Part shown: positions 46,858 through 56,925 of the stretch, in pieces
Numbering within the stretch: position 1 is the stretch's first letter
Layout: every line of letters starts with the position of its first letter
From: Penicillium oxalicum
Taxonomy: Eukaryota > Ascomycota > Eurotiomycetes > Eurotiales > Aspergillaceae
Assembly (NCBI RefSeq): GCF_001723175.1
Contig: NC_064655.1
Coordinates: forward strand, 1,116,001-1,180,000
Reading direction: 5' to 3'
Length of the DNA: 64,000 nucleotides
Made by a program: the position numbers and the translations under genes
Notes under the pieces: generated by a model
The model's input: the letters and a program-made list of their open reading frames with translations, nothing else
Told to the model about the DNA's origin: nothing
Database searches by the model: none

Positions 46858-48459
46858 TCAAGCCAGTCCACCGACTTTGGCATCATGCAGATCATGATCT
46901 TCCATCTTGTACTTTTTGAAATCTCTCGTCTTGAGATCCGTCTTTGAGAAGAGGATATCCAACTCCTCAAAGGTACGACCCTTGGTCTCGGGCAGACGGA
47001 GGAAGGCCCAGGTCCAGAGAATGATGATGATGCCACCGGTCAAGAAACCCGTCTTGCCCTTCCAGTTGCCCTTGCTGGGGTTGAGAATGTACGGACCAAC
47101 GAAGTAGTTGATCAGGAGGGAGAGGTTGTACGCGTTTCGGGCGAGTGAGACCGTCTTGGCGCGCAGACGGGTCGAAGAGACTTCACTGACGATGATGTAG
47201 GCGGCTGGACCGACGGAGAGCTGGTAACCACAGTTCCAGATGAGGAAGACGGCGGAGGAGGCGTAGCCGATGGCGGGTTTTTCGGGGGCCAGAGCAAGGA
47301 AGCCCAGGATGAACATCATCAGACTCATAAAGGGGAGACCGAAGAGGTACAGACGACGGCGACCGACGTTGGCGACGGTGGAGATGGAGATGAGATTGAA
47401 CAGGAGGTGGAGACCGCCCATGCCGACGCTCATCTTGTAAGCGTCCTGGGACTCCAGACCGGCCAATTCGAAGAAGTAGGTCGAGTAGGAGGAGATGACG
47501 AATCCACACCAGAGCTGCGAGGCCCAGGCGACACAGGCGATCTCGGTACGCCACAGATTGCGGCCGCGGAAGCAGTCGAGGTAGCCGACACCCTCGTGAA
47601 TGGTCTCTTCGAGTCGGTTGGTCTCCTGCATGAGGGCCACGGTGCGTCGGACCTCATTCTCGTCGGCCTGGCCGCTGATGAGGCGTCGGACGACCTGTTG
47701 GGCCTCCTCGGGCCGGCCGTGACGCACCAACCACCAGGGTGACTCCGGGGCGAAGAGGATGAGAGGAACGATGATGGCGGGCCAGACCCATTGCACGGCA
47801 AAGGGGATGCGCCATCCCCACTGATCAGTGCGGTGGTTCAGCGTCAGAAGCACCGAGTATGACAGCAGCTGGCCGATACCCCAGCACATGACGACCCAAA
47901 TCTCGACCAGACCACGCAGGACGACGGGACAGATCTCGGCGGCGTAGGGAGGGGCCAGACAGGCAAAGACTCCCCAGGAGATACCGCAGAGAACCTCTCC
48001 GGCAAAGATGATGGAAATCTTGGTGGCAAAGAAGGAGATGAAGATGCAGCCCGACAACCAGGCCATCCAGACAAAGATGGACTTGCGATATCCGAGCCGA
48101 TCGACCGTGTAGGCACCCAGGTAGATACCGACAATGTTTCCAATGGGACTGGAGCAACCCAGCGCCAACTGCCAGTTGGCATCCAGCTGATATCCGCTCT
48201 TGGCACTGACATAGGTGCCAAACTGACTGCGGAAGGATGGGAAGGCTGAGAGGGAGCCCAGCAGAGCACCGTCGTACCCATCCATGACCACCGTCAAGGA
48301 AATGACCATGCTCCAAAGAACCGCCTTGTAGTGCTTCTTGAGAGCCTGCATCACCGTCATCTGATGCTCCGCCTCGGTGGCCAACCGGGCATCTTCGGCC
48401 ATGTTGTTGGCAACCTCGACATGGTCGATGCCCGACTGGGCTTGCTTTTCGGTTTCCAT
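46858..48459 (-). CDS. MFS sugar transporter, maltose/alpha-glucoside permease-like
   Basis: Single exon, 533 residues, twelve predicted membrane segments. Sugar-porter signatures are present: VDRLGYRKSIF after the second span, PESPWWLVRHGRPEEAQ between the halves, and LPETKGRTFEELD near the C-terminus. The N-terminal MDGYDGALLGSLSAFPSFRSQFG resembles fungal alpha-glucoside/maltose permeases. It lies next to a GH67 alpha-glucuronidase on the same strand and near a GH30 xylanase-like gene, so its substrate could be xylan-derived oligosaccharides instead of maltose; that is inference. Upstream motifs: two CreA-like sites about 330 bp away and one XlnR-like GGCTAAA about 550 bp away. Confidence 0.88.
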   Translation of the reverse strand: METEKQAQSGIDHVEVANNMAEDARLATEAEHQMTVMQALKKHYKAVLWSMVISLTVVMDGYDGALLGSLSAFPSFRSQFGTYVSAKSGYQLDANWQLALGCSSPIGNIVGIYLGAYTVDRLGYRKSIFVWMAWLSGCIFISFFATKISIIFAGEVLCGISWGVFACLAPPYAAEICPVVLRGLVEIWVVMCWGIGQLLSYSVLLTLNHRTDQWGWRIPFAVQWVWPAIIVPLILFAPESPWWLVRHGRPEEAQQVVRRLISGQADENEVRRTVALMQETNRLEETIHEGVGYLDCFRGRNLWRTEIACVAWASQLWCGFVISSYSTYFFELAGLESQDAYKMSVGMGGLHLLFNLISISTVANVGRRRLYLFGLPFMSLMMFILGFLALAPEKPAIGYASSAVFLIWNCGYQLSVGPAAYIIVSEVSSTRLRAKTVSLARNAYNLSLLINYFVGPYILNPSKGNWKGKTGFLTGGIIIILWTWAFLRLPETKGRTFEELDILFSKTDLKTRDFKKYKMEDHDLHDAKVGGLA

Positions 48460-48774
48460 CTGGCCACGAGAAGGAAACCTAGGGTCGAGACTTGGAGAGG
48501 AGGACGAGTGGAGGGAGAAGGAGAAGGAGAAGGAGATGGAGATGGATGGGAGATGAGCGAGGTGAAGGCGATGGACACGGAAGAGACCTATGTCTGGGTC
48601 TTTCCAAGTGAAAATGATCGTCGGGCAACGGTCGGCACGATATCCCCATTATATAGTGATCTGCACTTCCATGTAGACCTGATGCACCCAGGCAAGATGG
48701 GGAAACATGGATGCCCACCGCTGTGCGAGCCGCGAGAGCCATCCGATAGACGGGGCCTCTGTTACCCCATGGGC

Positions 48775-48805
48775 AGCTTCCCCGGGTGGATAAGCTTCCC
48801 CGGGT
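48775..48805. promoter_or_regulatory. Paired CreA-like sites, 13-bp direct repeat
   Basis: AGCTTCCCCGGGT occurs at 48775-48787 and again at 48793-48805. Each contains CCGGGG on the minus strand, matching the CreA carbon-catabolite consensus SYGGRG. About 320-350 bp before the transporter start. Confidence 0.5.
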
Positions 48806-49009
48806 AATTTGATGGTCTAGGACTGTGGACATTGGGCGATGATAGGGAAATCTGGAGCGACTGGGGTTCGTATGGTGTTTAGAGCTCATGAATGGTTGGA
48901 TGAGAGACACCTAGTCTAACCCTCCCCCAGTCGCCAGCTGAATGGGTATATTGGGTGTGATCCCTGCTCGATCAAGATGCTCCACCCCCGCATTCATCGT
49001 ATGCATTTT

Positions 49010-49016
49010 GGCTAAA
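49010..49016 (+). promoter_or_regulatory. XlnR-like motif GGCTAAA
   Basis: Exact GGCTAAA, the xylanolytic regulator XlnR/Xyr1 consensus, about 550 bp upstream of the transporter. A 7-bp match can occur by chance; weight comes from the repeated occurrence near GH67 and GH30. Confidence 0.4.
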
Positions 49017-50920
49017 TTACATGCGCCCACTGCTATTTGCTCTTCGTGAAAGAGAAGGCGTGAGAAAAAGAAAAAATAAAGGGGGAAAAAAAACTAGAGA
49101 TGGATTTCGGCCTTTTCGGATGCGACTCGGGTACCCTAAGAAAAGCCAAAAAGCCAACTTTACGCGGCTGCACGAGTCAGGCCCGATTTCGTGGGGGTCG
49201 ATTGGGAAGTTTCATTTGCCGGTCAGCCCACGTTCCAGGACTGGACATCGATAGAGATGTGAGCGATACGAGACTAGTGGCGGTTCAAAAAGGGAATAGT
49301 CACACTGGTTCAAGCATGGCCAGCAGTTATTCTTCCTCCAATGGGACATTAGGTTCCTTTCGTTGAGTACCTACTCTGACACCAAAGCGCCGAGTCACTC
49401 TTTCCCATTCCGTTCGTTCACAACGGCGAGAGTTCAAAACCAAAACAAAGTTTGCATCGCAGCAGATCGGCTTTCCAGCATACCATGGAAAAGCATCCCG
49501 CAGAATGAGAAAAACTATGACCATCTATGTAGGAACGATCCTCATTCCCACCAATCGGCACCAGTGCTGAAATTGGAAAGATCAAAAGTATATCAACACA
49601 TCGCTTAGCGGTCCCTCTCGAAACGAAACCTTTCTCGGTACTTTAACCGCCTCTCGCCACGCCCTTGACAAAGACCCTAAGCAGATGGGCAGCCGAGAAA
49701 GTCTATTCTCTCAACATGGTCTAGAGGGGGAGAGAAAGAAAGCCAAATGACCAGGCGATCATCATTACATCTCGAGATCTACGAGGTGCCTCTCGCCAAG
49801 TGTGAGACAACTTAGTTTGTGTAAGTGTTGGGTAGTGGGCACTCTGTTGAAGTACCTTCCGTATAGACTGTACGGACCTGCGTGTGACTGGGTCGTCATG
49901 AGCAGTGTTGACGGTTGAACTACCCTGTTGAGGTCACTTGGGCCTGGCCTCCTGTGAATATCCAACCGAAGGGCGGCATACGGATTGGCTTGAACGCCGT
50001 GGTGACTCGAACCCCGAGGACGAATCCCATGGGTGCAGAGATTCCAGATGAGCCCCTGCACCCTTTAGGCGCTGGAATGCTGAGTTAACCGGGATGGGCG
50101 GATGCCGATCAACCGCCTAAATGGGTATCTCGAGACAACCCTAGCGATTGACTCTTCTTTTTGGGGGGGGAAGTGTGGATGCCGTCTCCGTTGCTTGGCA
50201 CTTTAGCGTGTGAGTGTCCAGGACACAAGTGAATAATAATAATGATCATGAGAAGATATTTACAGCCACACGCCCTGTTTAATATGATCTGGAAGGATCC
50301 ACCTCCCAGTTGCCCTCTCACGGGACCACAAGGGACCAGGGATTGGCGTCAGAAGGTTAATCGATTAAACTGCCCCCGTGGACGCGGGAGTGAGACTTGG
50401 CTGGGTGATGTCAAAGTATAATTTTGATCATCTGTCATTGGACTTTCGATCATGGCTCATGGCTGGGACTATCACCTGCCATGATTGATCATACAGGAGC
50501 GGTAGTGGATGAAGAGGAGTGTACCACTACTGTGCCTCGCTCAATGGAGTTTGTTGGTGGTGACGCACCGTACTGTGACGACTAAAATGCGCAGACACTG
50601 GGGGCTTGTACCGTACGATACACCAGCTCCTCCCCCCACTTCTTTCCCCGCAGACTCGGCCGCGTCGGAATGGCGCGTTGACTGGACTACGGAGTATCCT
50701 CGGGACAACCCAAGTTGGTCACTGACCGTTGTCCGGAACAAACATTCTGCACTCGATCATCGTCATCATCATATTGCTCTATTCCCAACCCTCATCATAT
50801 ATACAATATCTAACCCTGAGTCTATGCCATTCAGGGCGGGGGAAATATCAGCCCAACCCATGAAAAGAAAAGCGAAAGAAGGAAAAAAAAACACAACACA
50901 ACACCAGAGCAGCATCGTGT

Positions 50921-53470
50921 CTAATCAATGATGCCATCCGGAAGGAATGAGACATAGTCGATAGGCGCCAGCTCCTCTCCATCCGGTGCGCCCACAATCG
51001 TCAAAACATCGCCACCTTCCACCCGCACGTCCTTGAAAGTGATGCGAGTGTTTGAATGTCCGTCGCGCAGATCGGAAAAGTCATGCAGCAGGTGCTGGCC
51101 CAAATCGCCCGCCCACTCACCCACGAGTCGCTTCTTTCCCTCGTCCGATCCACTGCCCAGGAAGAGTTGATACCGAGATGTGCCGCCCAGATGATCATAA
51201 TAGTTCACCGCCACATTGTATGTTCCGGCCGGGAACGTGACAGGCCAAGTCGCGGTGCCGGAAGCGGTGTTGGACTCGGTGATGATGGCTTCTGCGCCGT
51301 AGGCGGCTTCAAACGGCCGCACGGGAACCACTTTGTACCCGCTCAAGTGCATGTCCTGGGCCTTGACGCGCCATTGATAGTTGCCGACGCGGTTGTGCTC
51401 ATCAGGGATCCCACATTTGGCATGGTAAAAGGTGCAGACTGAGTCTCGCCAGACGAGCGCGTGGCCAGCCTGGTACGTCAGGTGGAAGAGGATGTGCTGG
51501 AAACGGTGCTCGTCGACGAGCCCGCGCAGTGCGGCCCAGCGGACAGGGAATGTCTGCGCATTCTGTGCACCTTCGTAGTGCGCGTCGTAGAAGTGCTGGA
51601 TCACCGTCTTGCCGGATTTCAAGCGGTGGGTGTATGGTACGTGGTGGAACCAGAGCAGGAGCTCGTCCGGTGTGGTCTCCGGGTGCTCAAAGACCCGGGC
51701 CACCTCCGCCGGGTACTGCCCCGAGTACCCCGTGCCCGTGGCGACGGTACGATCCATGCCGATCGCATGGGCGTCGGCCCGTGTCCACTGACCCCAGCCG
51801 TTGCCGTCCATCGCGGCGGGACTGGGACCATAGTGGCAGGTCTTCACGATATCGCACAGGGTCTGAATTCCCAGGTTGCCCGAGTAGTTCTCGTAGGTAG
51901 GCCAGGACTCCATCGACAGCTGCGTGATCGTGTCGACCACGGTGGGGTTCAGCCCGAAAGTGAGACGTGCCCAGTCTTGCACGACGGCGGCCTCGTCGCT
52001 GGATGGGTCCCAGCAGTAGCGGCCGTATGCGTACAGGTTGGACATGGCCAGGTGGCTGCCCAGCCAGGTCGAGTCGTTGCCGACGTTGACCACGGCGGCG
52101 TATCCGCTGTATTTCCAGTTGAATCGCTCGCCAGACACGACATCTTTCACCAGGGACGGCTCTCCGTCGATGCGCAGGTCAAAGTCGAGGATGGTCCGCC
52201 ACAGGGGGGCGAGATAGCAGAGATGACTTTGCTGGCCCATGTACTCCTGGGCGACCTGGAACTCAATGATGGTTCGGGTTCGGCGCAGGTGTGCCAGTAA
52301 AGGCGAGGGCGGCTCGCGGACCTGGAAGTCGATCGGGCCGTACTTGATTTGGACCAAGACGTTTTCATCAAAGACGTCGTCCAGGCCGTCGAAGAATTCC
52401 ACCGCCGCGTTGGCGCGGTCGTTCTTCCAGTTGGACTCGTCGAGGTGGTGGTTGTAGACAAAGGCGCGGTACATCACAATCCCGTCGCCGTGAGGTTTCA
52501 AGGCCCGGGCAAATAGATTGGCTCCCTCGGCCAGGGTACGGCCGTAAGTCAATGGACCAGGCTGCCCCTCCGAGTTGGCCTTGATCAGATATCCCAGCAT
52601 ATCCGGCACATTCTGGTACAACTGCGTGGTGATATCGTTCCAAAAGGCCACCACGTCCGGGTCGAGCGGGTCCGAGGTTTTGAGTCCTCCCAGCTCGATG
52701 GGAGTATCAAAGTACAGCGCCACTCCAATTCTCACGCCCCAGGGTCGCATCGCATCCGCAATACGACCGAGACCCTTCAGATTGGACGGGTTCAACAGGT
52801 TGCAGTGAGAATTGACATTGTTCACGACAATTCCATTCAGCCGCACCGAGGCCATCAACCGCGCGTACTGCTCGACTCGGGTTAGATCGTCCAAGACGGC
52901 TCCGTCCTTGAAGAAGATGGAGGGACCAGCATAGCCTCGCTCGATTGAGCCATCCAGATTATCCCACTGGTTGATCCATCGAATCGGCGCGCTAGGGCTG
53001 CTGGCGTAGCTGGTGGGACAGGGCTGGTTCTGCGCCAGGCGCATGAGAAACTCCATGGCACCGTAGAGGGCACCTCGTTCATTTTGGCCCACGATCACCA
53101 CCTGTGTCTTATCCCCCTTCTCACCCGAGACAGTCCCGAGCCAGAATCCATCGTCCTTGAGTGAAGAGACTTGGTCCTCGACGTTCTGGAGAGACGGGAA
53201 AGCCCCCCAAGGGAACGTTTCCCGGGGGGCGACCACGATCGCCGAGGGTGACAACGACTCCGAGGAATCAATTGTGTTTGTGAGGTTCGCGCTGAAATTG
53301 AGAATCTTCTTCAGGCCGTCCTGAAGCTCCTTTCCTGCGGTGTACACGGGACTGGACTGGGAGTCCGTCAATGCGACAATGTCTGTGTATTGCGGATATT
53401 GCTTGGCCGCATCCGCGGGGAGTGGAGCGTAACGCAACCAGGCCTCAAGGCCAGTTTCTCCAGTAGACAT
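50921..53470 (-). CDS. aguA: GH67 alpha-glucuronidase, apparently without signal peptide
   Basis: Single exon, 849 residues, full length for the family. It starts MSTGETGLEAWLRYAPLP. Family marks: WINQWDNLDGSIERGYAG, ANSEGQPGP with the likely acid Glu301, YGPIDFQVREP with Asp381 and AQEYMGQQSHL with Glu409. The 28-residue Asp-Glu spacing equals that of the bacterial GH67 pair. The C-terminal domain ends in a beta-rich carbohydrate-domain-like region. GH67 removes 4-O-methylglucuronic acid from the non-reducing end of short xylo-oligosaccharides. Fungal AguA proteins are normally secreted, but here no hydrophobic leader precedes the conserved LRYAP block. The frame upstream has no in-frame ATG in the leader; an unseen signal-peptide exon cannot be excluded. 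A GGCTAAA motif lies about 150 bp upstream. Confidence 0.93.
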   Translation of the reverse strand: MSTGETGLEAWLRYAPLPADAAKQYPQYTDIVALTDSQSSPVYTAGKELQDGLKKILNFSANLTNTIDSSESLSPSAIVVAPRETFPWGAFPSLQNVEDQVSSLKDDGFWLGTVSGEKGDKTQVVIVGQNERGALYGAMEFLMRLAQNQPCPTSYASSPSAPIRWINQWDNLDGSIERGYAGPSIFFKDGAVLDDLTRVEQYARLMASVRLNGIVVNNVNSHCNLLNPSNLKGLGRIADAMRPWGVRIGVALYFDTPIELGGLKTSDPLDPDVVAFWNDITTQLYQNVPDMLGYLIKANSEGQPGPLTYGRTLAEGANLFARALKPHGDGIVMYRAFVYNHHLDESNWKNDRANAAVEFFDGLDDVFDENVLVQIKYGPIDFQVREPPSPLLAHLRRTRTIIEFQVAQEYMGQQSHLCYLAPLWRTILDFDLRIDGEPSLVKDVVSGERFNWKYSGYAAVVNVGNDSTWLGSHLAMSNLYAYGRYCWDPSSDEAAVVQDWARLTFGLNPTVVDTITQLSMESWPTYENYSGNLGIQTLCDIVKTCHYGPSPAAMDGNGWGQWTRADAHAIGMDRTVATGTGYSGQYPAEVARVFEHPETTPDELLLWFHHVPYTHRLKSGKTVIQHFYDAHYEGAQNAQTFPVRWAALRGLVDEHRFQHILFHLTYQAGHALVWRDSVCTFYHAKCGIPDEHNRVGNYQWRVKAQDMHLSGYKVVPVRPFEAAYGAEAIITESNTASGTATWPVTFPAGTYNVAVNYYDHLGGTSRYQLFLGSGSDEGKKRLVGEWAGDLGQHLLHDFSDLRDGHSNTRITFKDVRVEGGDVLTIVGAPDGEELAPIDYVSFLPDGIID

Positions 53471-53618
53471 GATGTATCGGAGATTGACCAGGGAATGGTG
53501 ATGGAGAAGGGAGGTTGCACGGAGGAGAGATGCAAAAGAAAAAAAAGAGAACTCTTCCTTTTGCTTTTCATGAAGCTCTGAAAGAGTCGATCGTCATTGT
53601 AGCCCCTCTATCTTTTCT

Positions 53619-53625
53619 GGCTAAA
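53619..53625 (+). promoter_or_regulatory. XlnR-like motif GGCTAAA near GH67
   Basis: Exact GGCTAAA about 150 bp before the GH67 start, on the strand opposite to the gene. Confidence 0.45.
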
Positions 53626-54175
53626 TGTGGAAGTTTCTTTTTCTTTTTCTTTTTTTTTTCTTTTTGGGGGGTTTTTGCTTTCTTGGTATTTTTAGGGGGA
53701 GAATCTGGACGAAGATAGGGCATCCGGGTAAATCAAACCATGCAGGTGTCAACATGACAACGAATGTGCCCCCTCAGTCTAGCGCATCTTGTCCAGCTCA
53801 CCAGTGACCAGACCGTTGAGTATGTATCGCATGTATCCGTTCCGTTCCAGACTTCCCCTCCCATTTGGAAGCTCCCCGCGTGTGTTTGGTCGATGGGCAC
53901 ACGGTGGGGTACTGCGGGGAAGACGGGGCCCACCCAGAGGCTCTCAGGCTACTGTAACGCGTATTGTATTCACGTGTAAGAACATGTGAGGGGAGAATGA
54001 AAAGAAGCAAAATGAGGGCCTGAGGATATTATGACAAACTCGACAGATTATCGTACGATCAGGACTTTGCCGAGAGGACCTCTGATACGAAACAAACCAC
54101 TGAGTTCAACAATCAAGGTACCCAATGTCTCAGCGTCTGGTAAAAGGGACATGCAACTTTGGATAAACCGGCCGT

Positions 54176-54182
54176 TTTAGCC
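54176..54182 (-). promoter_or_regulatory. XlnR-like motif GGCTAAA, mid-promoter
   Basis: TTTAGCC on the plus strand, an exact GGCTAAA on the minus strand. Confidence 0.42.
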
Positions 54183-54912
54183 ACGCGATGGTCGAGAGAG
54201 AAGAGAGAGAGAGGAATCAACCCTCAGACTTGACATACTCACCTCGTGGTAAGTACTCTAATTGATCATACGCCGACAACGGCAAATGATGCGGCGTCGG
54301 CGATTGGCAGACTCTCTTGTCTCGGAGAAGCGAAGGGAGAAAGAACCCAACAAAAGAATAATGCTTACAATACAGAGTTGTACCGACTGACGCGGGATTG
54401 GATCATGAAAGGTACACTAAGCTTGGATCGTGGCGTGGGTTGCGTGGTGGACTGGTGTGGGGTTTCACCTTCACCCGTTGACTTTGTGCCGCCAAGTCTC
54501 GTTGGCAACTTGGCTGGCAGAGTTAAGCAACGTAAGCAATGAGAGCAACTGTGGTACGGCGCGACGGATGTGTGAATTCAAGATCCAATACATGCAGGTG
54601 GCCAAGATTCAGCCACCGTCACCCAGAGGTACTCTCCAGAGGGGACCGTAAAGACTACATATATAGGTATAGATTAGGTGAAGTGCATCAAATCTGGCCT
54701 GTCGTGGTGGAATGTGGCAGTCGTAGGATGCAGACTAGACAAGGGGGAGACTACAGATTCTCCAGCGCTGCGACCAGGATGGAGGGCCCATGGAAACAGG
54801 CGTGGAAGAGGCAGAAAGCAGCAGTCAACTCCGCCGATCACGACCACCATGGAGACCTCACATGACCGTAACCTCCGCCAAAGAGTCCCTTCATCGGAGA
54901 AGAGACACCAAA

Positions 54913-54933
54913 TTAGCCTAAACTCCTCCCCGG
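54913..54933 (-). promoter_or_regulatory. XlnR-like GGCTAA beside a CreA-like CCGGGG
   Basis: Minus strand GGCTAA at 54913-54918 and CCGGGG at 54928-54933, only 9 bp apart, about 390 bp before the GH30 start. Overlapping activator and repressor sites of this kind are known from xylanase promoters. A GGCTAG at 55007-55012 is a further weaker match. Confidence 0.4.
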
Positions 54934-55115
54934 TTGATTCCAACCGTCGATAGAGGGCCAAGACTCCACTCCCGATGAGGAGTAGCGTACCTCGTCGTGG
55001 ACACAACTAGCCGGTTGGAGAAATTGGAGATCCCATGAAGAAATAATGCCGTTGCGGCGGTGCCTTGCTGGGCGTTGACTCTATGAAATCATGCGGCGCG
55101 TGGATAAGATGGAGT

Positions 55116-55121
55116 CCGGGG
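55116..55121 (+). promoter_or_regulatory. CreA-like site CCGGGG before GH30
   Basis: Exact SYGGRG match about 195 bp before the GH30 start codon. Confidence 0.35.
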
Positions 55122-55203
55122 TAATGGGGAATGGAGACCGGCTACATGTACAGACTTCGGAGAAAATTGTCACGCTCGAATCAGCTTGGCACAATGGAGC
55201 GAG

Positions 55204-55209
55204 TATAAA
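55204..55209 (+). promoter_or_regulatory. TATA box of GH30 gene
   Basis: TATAAA 106-111 bp before the ATG at 55315, the usual position in strongly induced fungal glycosidase genes. Confidence 0.55.
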
Positions 55210-55314
55210 GGAACCCCCGCCGCGTGGCGACGGGGATTCGAAAAGAGTTTCATCTTCGTGGTTGAATCCGATTCTCCGTGGAAGTGTGCTGCTGCCATCA
55301 CATCCCTGCTCATT

Positions 55315-56925
55315 ATGAGGACTTCATCAACATACCAGGCGCTGGGCCTGCTCAGTCTCAGTGTGCCAAGCTTGGCTGGTGTCGCCGCCACGTCTGCTTC
55401 TTCGGCCAACGCGATTACGATCAAGACCGACTCCAAGTTGCAAAAGATTGACGGGTTCGGCTTTTCACAGGCCTTCACTCGGGCGGCTCAATTCCAAGAG
55501 GCGGATCCCCAGCTTGCCAAGGCTGCGCTCGATCTCTTCTTCAGCAAGAAGGACGGTGCGGGTTTCAGTATCATCCGCAACTGGATCCCTTCCTCGGCCA
55601 ATTTCACAATTGAGCCCAATAGCCCCGGCTCGCCCTCCAACCCGCCTCAGTACCGCTGGGATGGCTGGGATGAGGGCCAGGTTTGGTTCACCAAGCAGGC
55701 CAGAAGCTATGGGGTCAAGACGATCTACGCCGACGCGTGGAGTGCGCCAGGCTTTATGAAGACCAGTGGAGATGAGGCTGTGCCCGGGTAAGTGATCTCT
55801 GGAGATTGACTGCGCGGATATCCTCCGAGGATTTCATCCATTGCTAACGAGTGCGCTTTTCGGCGGTCCTGTAGATTCCTCTGCGGTACTCCTGGCCATG
55901 AATGCACCTCCGGGGATTGGAGACAAGCCTATGCTGATTACCTCGTTCAATACGTGAAATACTACAAGAAGGAGGGCATCGACATCACCCACTTGGGATT
56001 CTTGAACGAGCCTGATTTCAAGTGAGTACACCACCAATAAAAGGGAGGCGAGGAAGAAGAAGACGAATCCATTTGCTGACGTTGCGTCTTCCCGTCCTTT
56101 AGGCCCTCGTACTCCAACATGCAGATCAGTGACGATGCCTCCGAGGCCATTGATTTCATCCCCATTCTCCGCAAGACTGTCGACCACGCCAAGTTGGATG
56201 TGAGCCTCACCTGCTGTGATGCTACCGGCTGGGAAAAGCAAACTCAGTACACCGAGGCCCTGGTCGCGGCCGGCATGGAGCGTGACCTCGATGTCATCAC
56301 CTCCCACATGTACTCCAGCGACGCAACCTACCCTCTCGACACCAGCCTGCCCACCTGGCTCTCCGAGGCGGGTGTTGAGACCAGCGATGGTCGCTTCGTC
56401 CCCACCTGGTACAGTACCGGCAACGTCAACGAGGGTCTCGCCTGGGCCATCAAGATTGCCAAGGGCCTGGTTGATGCCAACCTGAGCGCTTACCTCTTCT
56501 GGGAGGGCTTCGAGATTGCCCAGCAGCAGTCTGCCAGCCACTTGATCGACACTACCGGCGCTGACAACAAGACCCTGCTGCCCTCCGGCATCTTCTACGC
56601 CTTCAGCATGTTCTCCCCGCTTCATTCGCCCCGATGCTCACCGTGTCGCCATCGAGGGCGCCGAGAAGCTGTCGGACGTGATCACCGCTGCGTTCCAGAA
56701 CAAGGACAAGTCGGTCATTGTCGTCTTTACCAACACCGGTGCCGCCGACCAGACCACCGAGATTCTGGTGCCCCCTCACCAGGCCGGCAGCAGTGCCAAG
56801 GCCTGGTGACCGACAACACCCACAAGGTCGAAAAGACCCCCGTGGAGCAGACCCGGACCAACGACCACTCCAGCATCAAAGTGAACATTCCCGCCCACAG
56901 TGTGGTTACTGTCAAGTTTGCTTGA
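55315..56925 (+). CDS. GH30 family xylanase-like glycoside hydrolase, secreted, with compensating frameshifts
   Basis: Three exons: 55315-55787, 55875-56021, 56103-56925; 480 residues. The N-terminus is a clear signal peptide (MRTSSTYQALGLLSLSVPSL, cut about residue 28). The start of the mature protein, IDGFGFSQAFTRA, is the family opening. LGFLNEPDF holds the acid/base Glu203, and YLFWEGFEIAQ the nucleophile Glu341. The sequence style is that of fungal GH30 subfamily 7, which includes glucuronoxylanases and xylobiohydrolases; exact specificity is not readable. After FSMFS (about residue 378) one extra C (run 56615-56618) moves the frame, and a G missing at 56805-56806 restores it. The ~62 residues between match the GH30 beta-domain only in the shifted frame (RFIRPDAHRVAIEGAEKL). 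Shares the promoter with GH67. Confidence 0.88.
56615..56806 (+). other. Frameshifted segment of the GH30 gene (+1 then -1)
   Basis: CCCC at 56615-56618 where the family frame needs CCC, and GG at 56805-56806 where it needs GGG before TGACCGACAAC. In the intervening 190 bp the family-like protein is in another frame. Confidence 0.8.

Larger units (their letters stand above)
48460..50920. other. Intergenic: transporter promoter and GH67 3' region
   Basis: 2.46 kb. The first ~600 bp carry CreA- and XlnR-like motifs. Further right are a 12-bp palindrome TTAATCGATTAA (50357-50368) and a 7-bp inverted repeat ATCATGG/CCATGAT (50449-50485). No gene recognised. Confidence 0.45.
53471..55314. promoter_or_regulatory. 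Shared divergent promoter of GH67 and GH30
   Basis: 1.84 kb with several XlnR-like and CreA-like motifs, listed separately, and a long T-rich leader next to GH67. No gene recognised within. Confidence 0.55.

Noticed and set aside
49985..50045. tRNA-like GGGGTTCGAGTC on the minus strand
   Set aside because: Stem does not pair and no cloverleaf can be drawn.
51461..52300. 279-codon plus-strand ORF
   Set aside because: Lies antisense within GH67, whose own frame is conserved; a codon-bias shadow.
55834..56625. 263-codon minus-strand ORF
   Set aside because: Antisense to the GH30 gene and crosses its introns.
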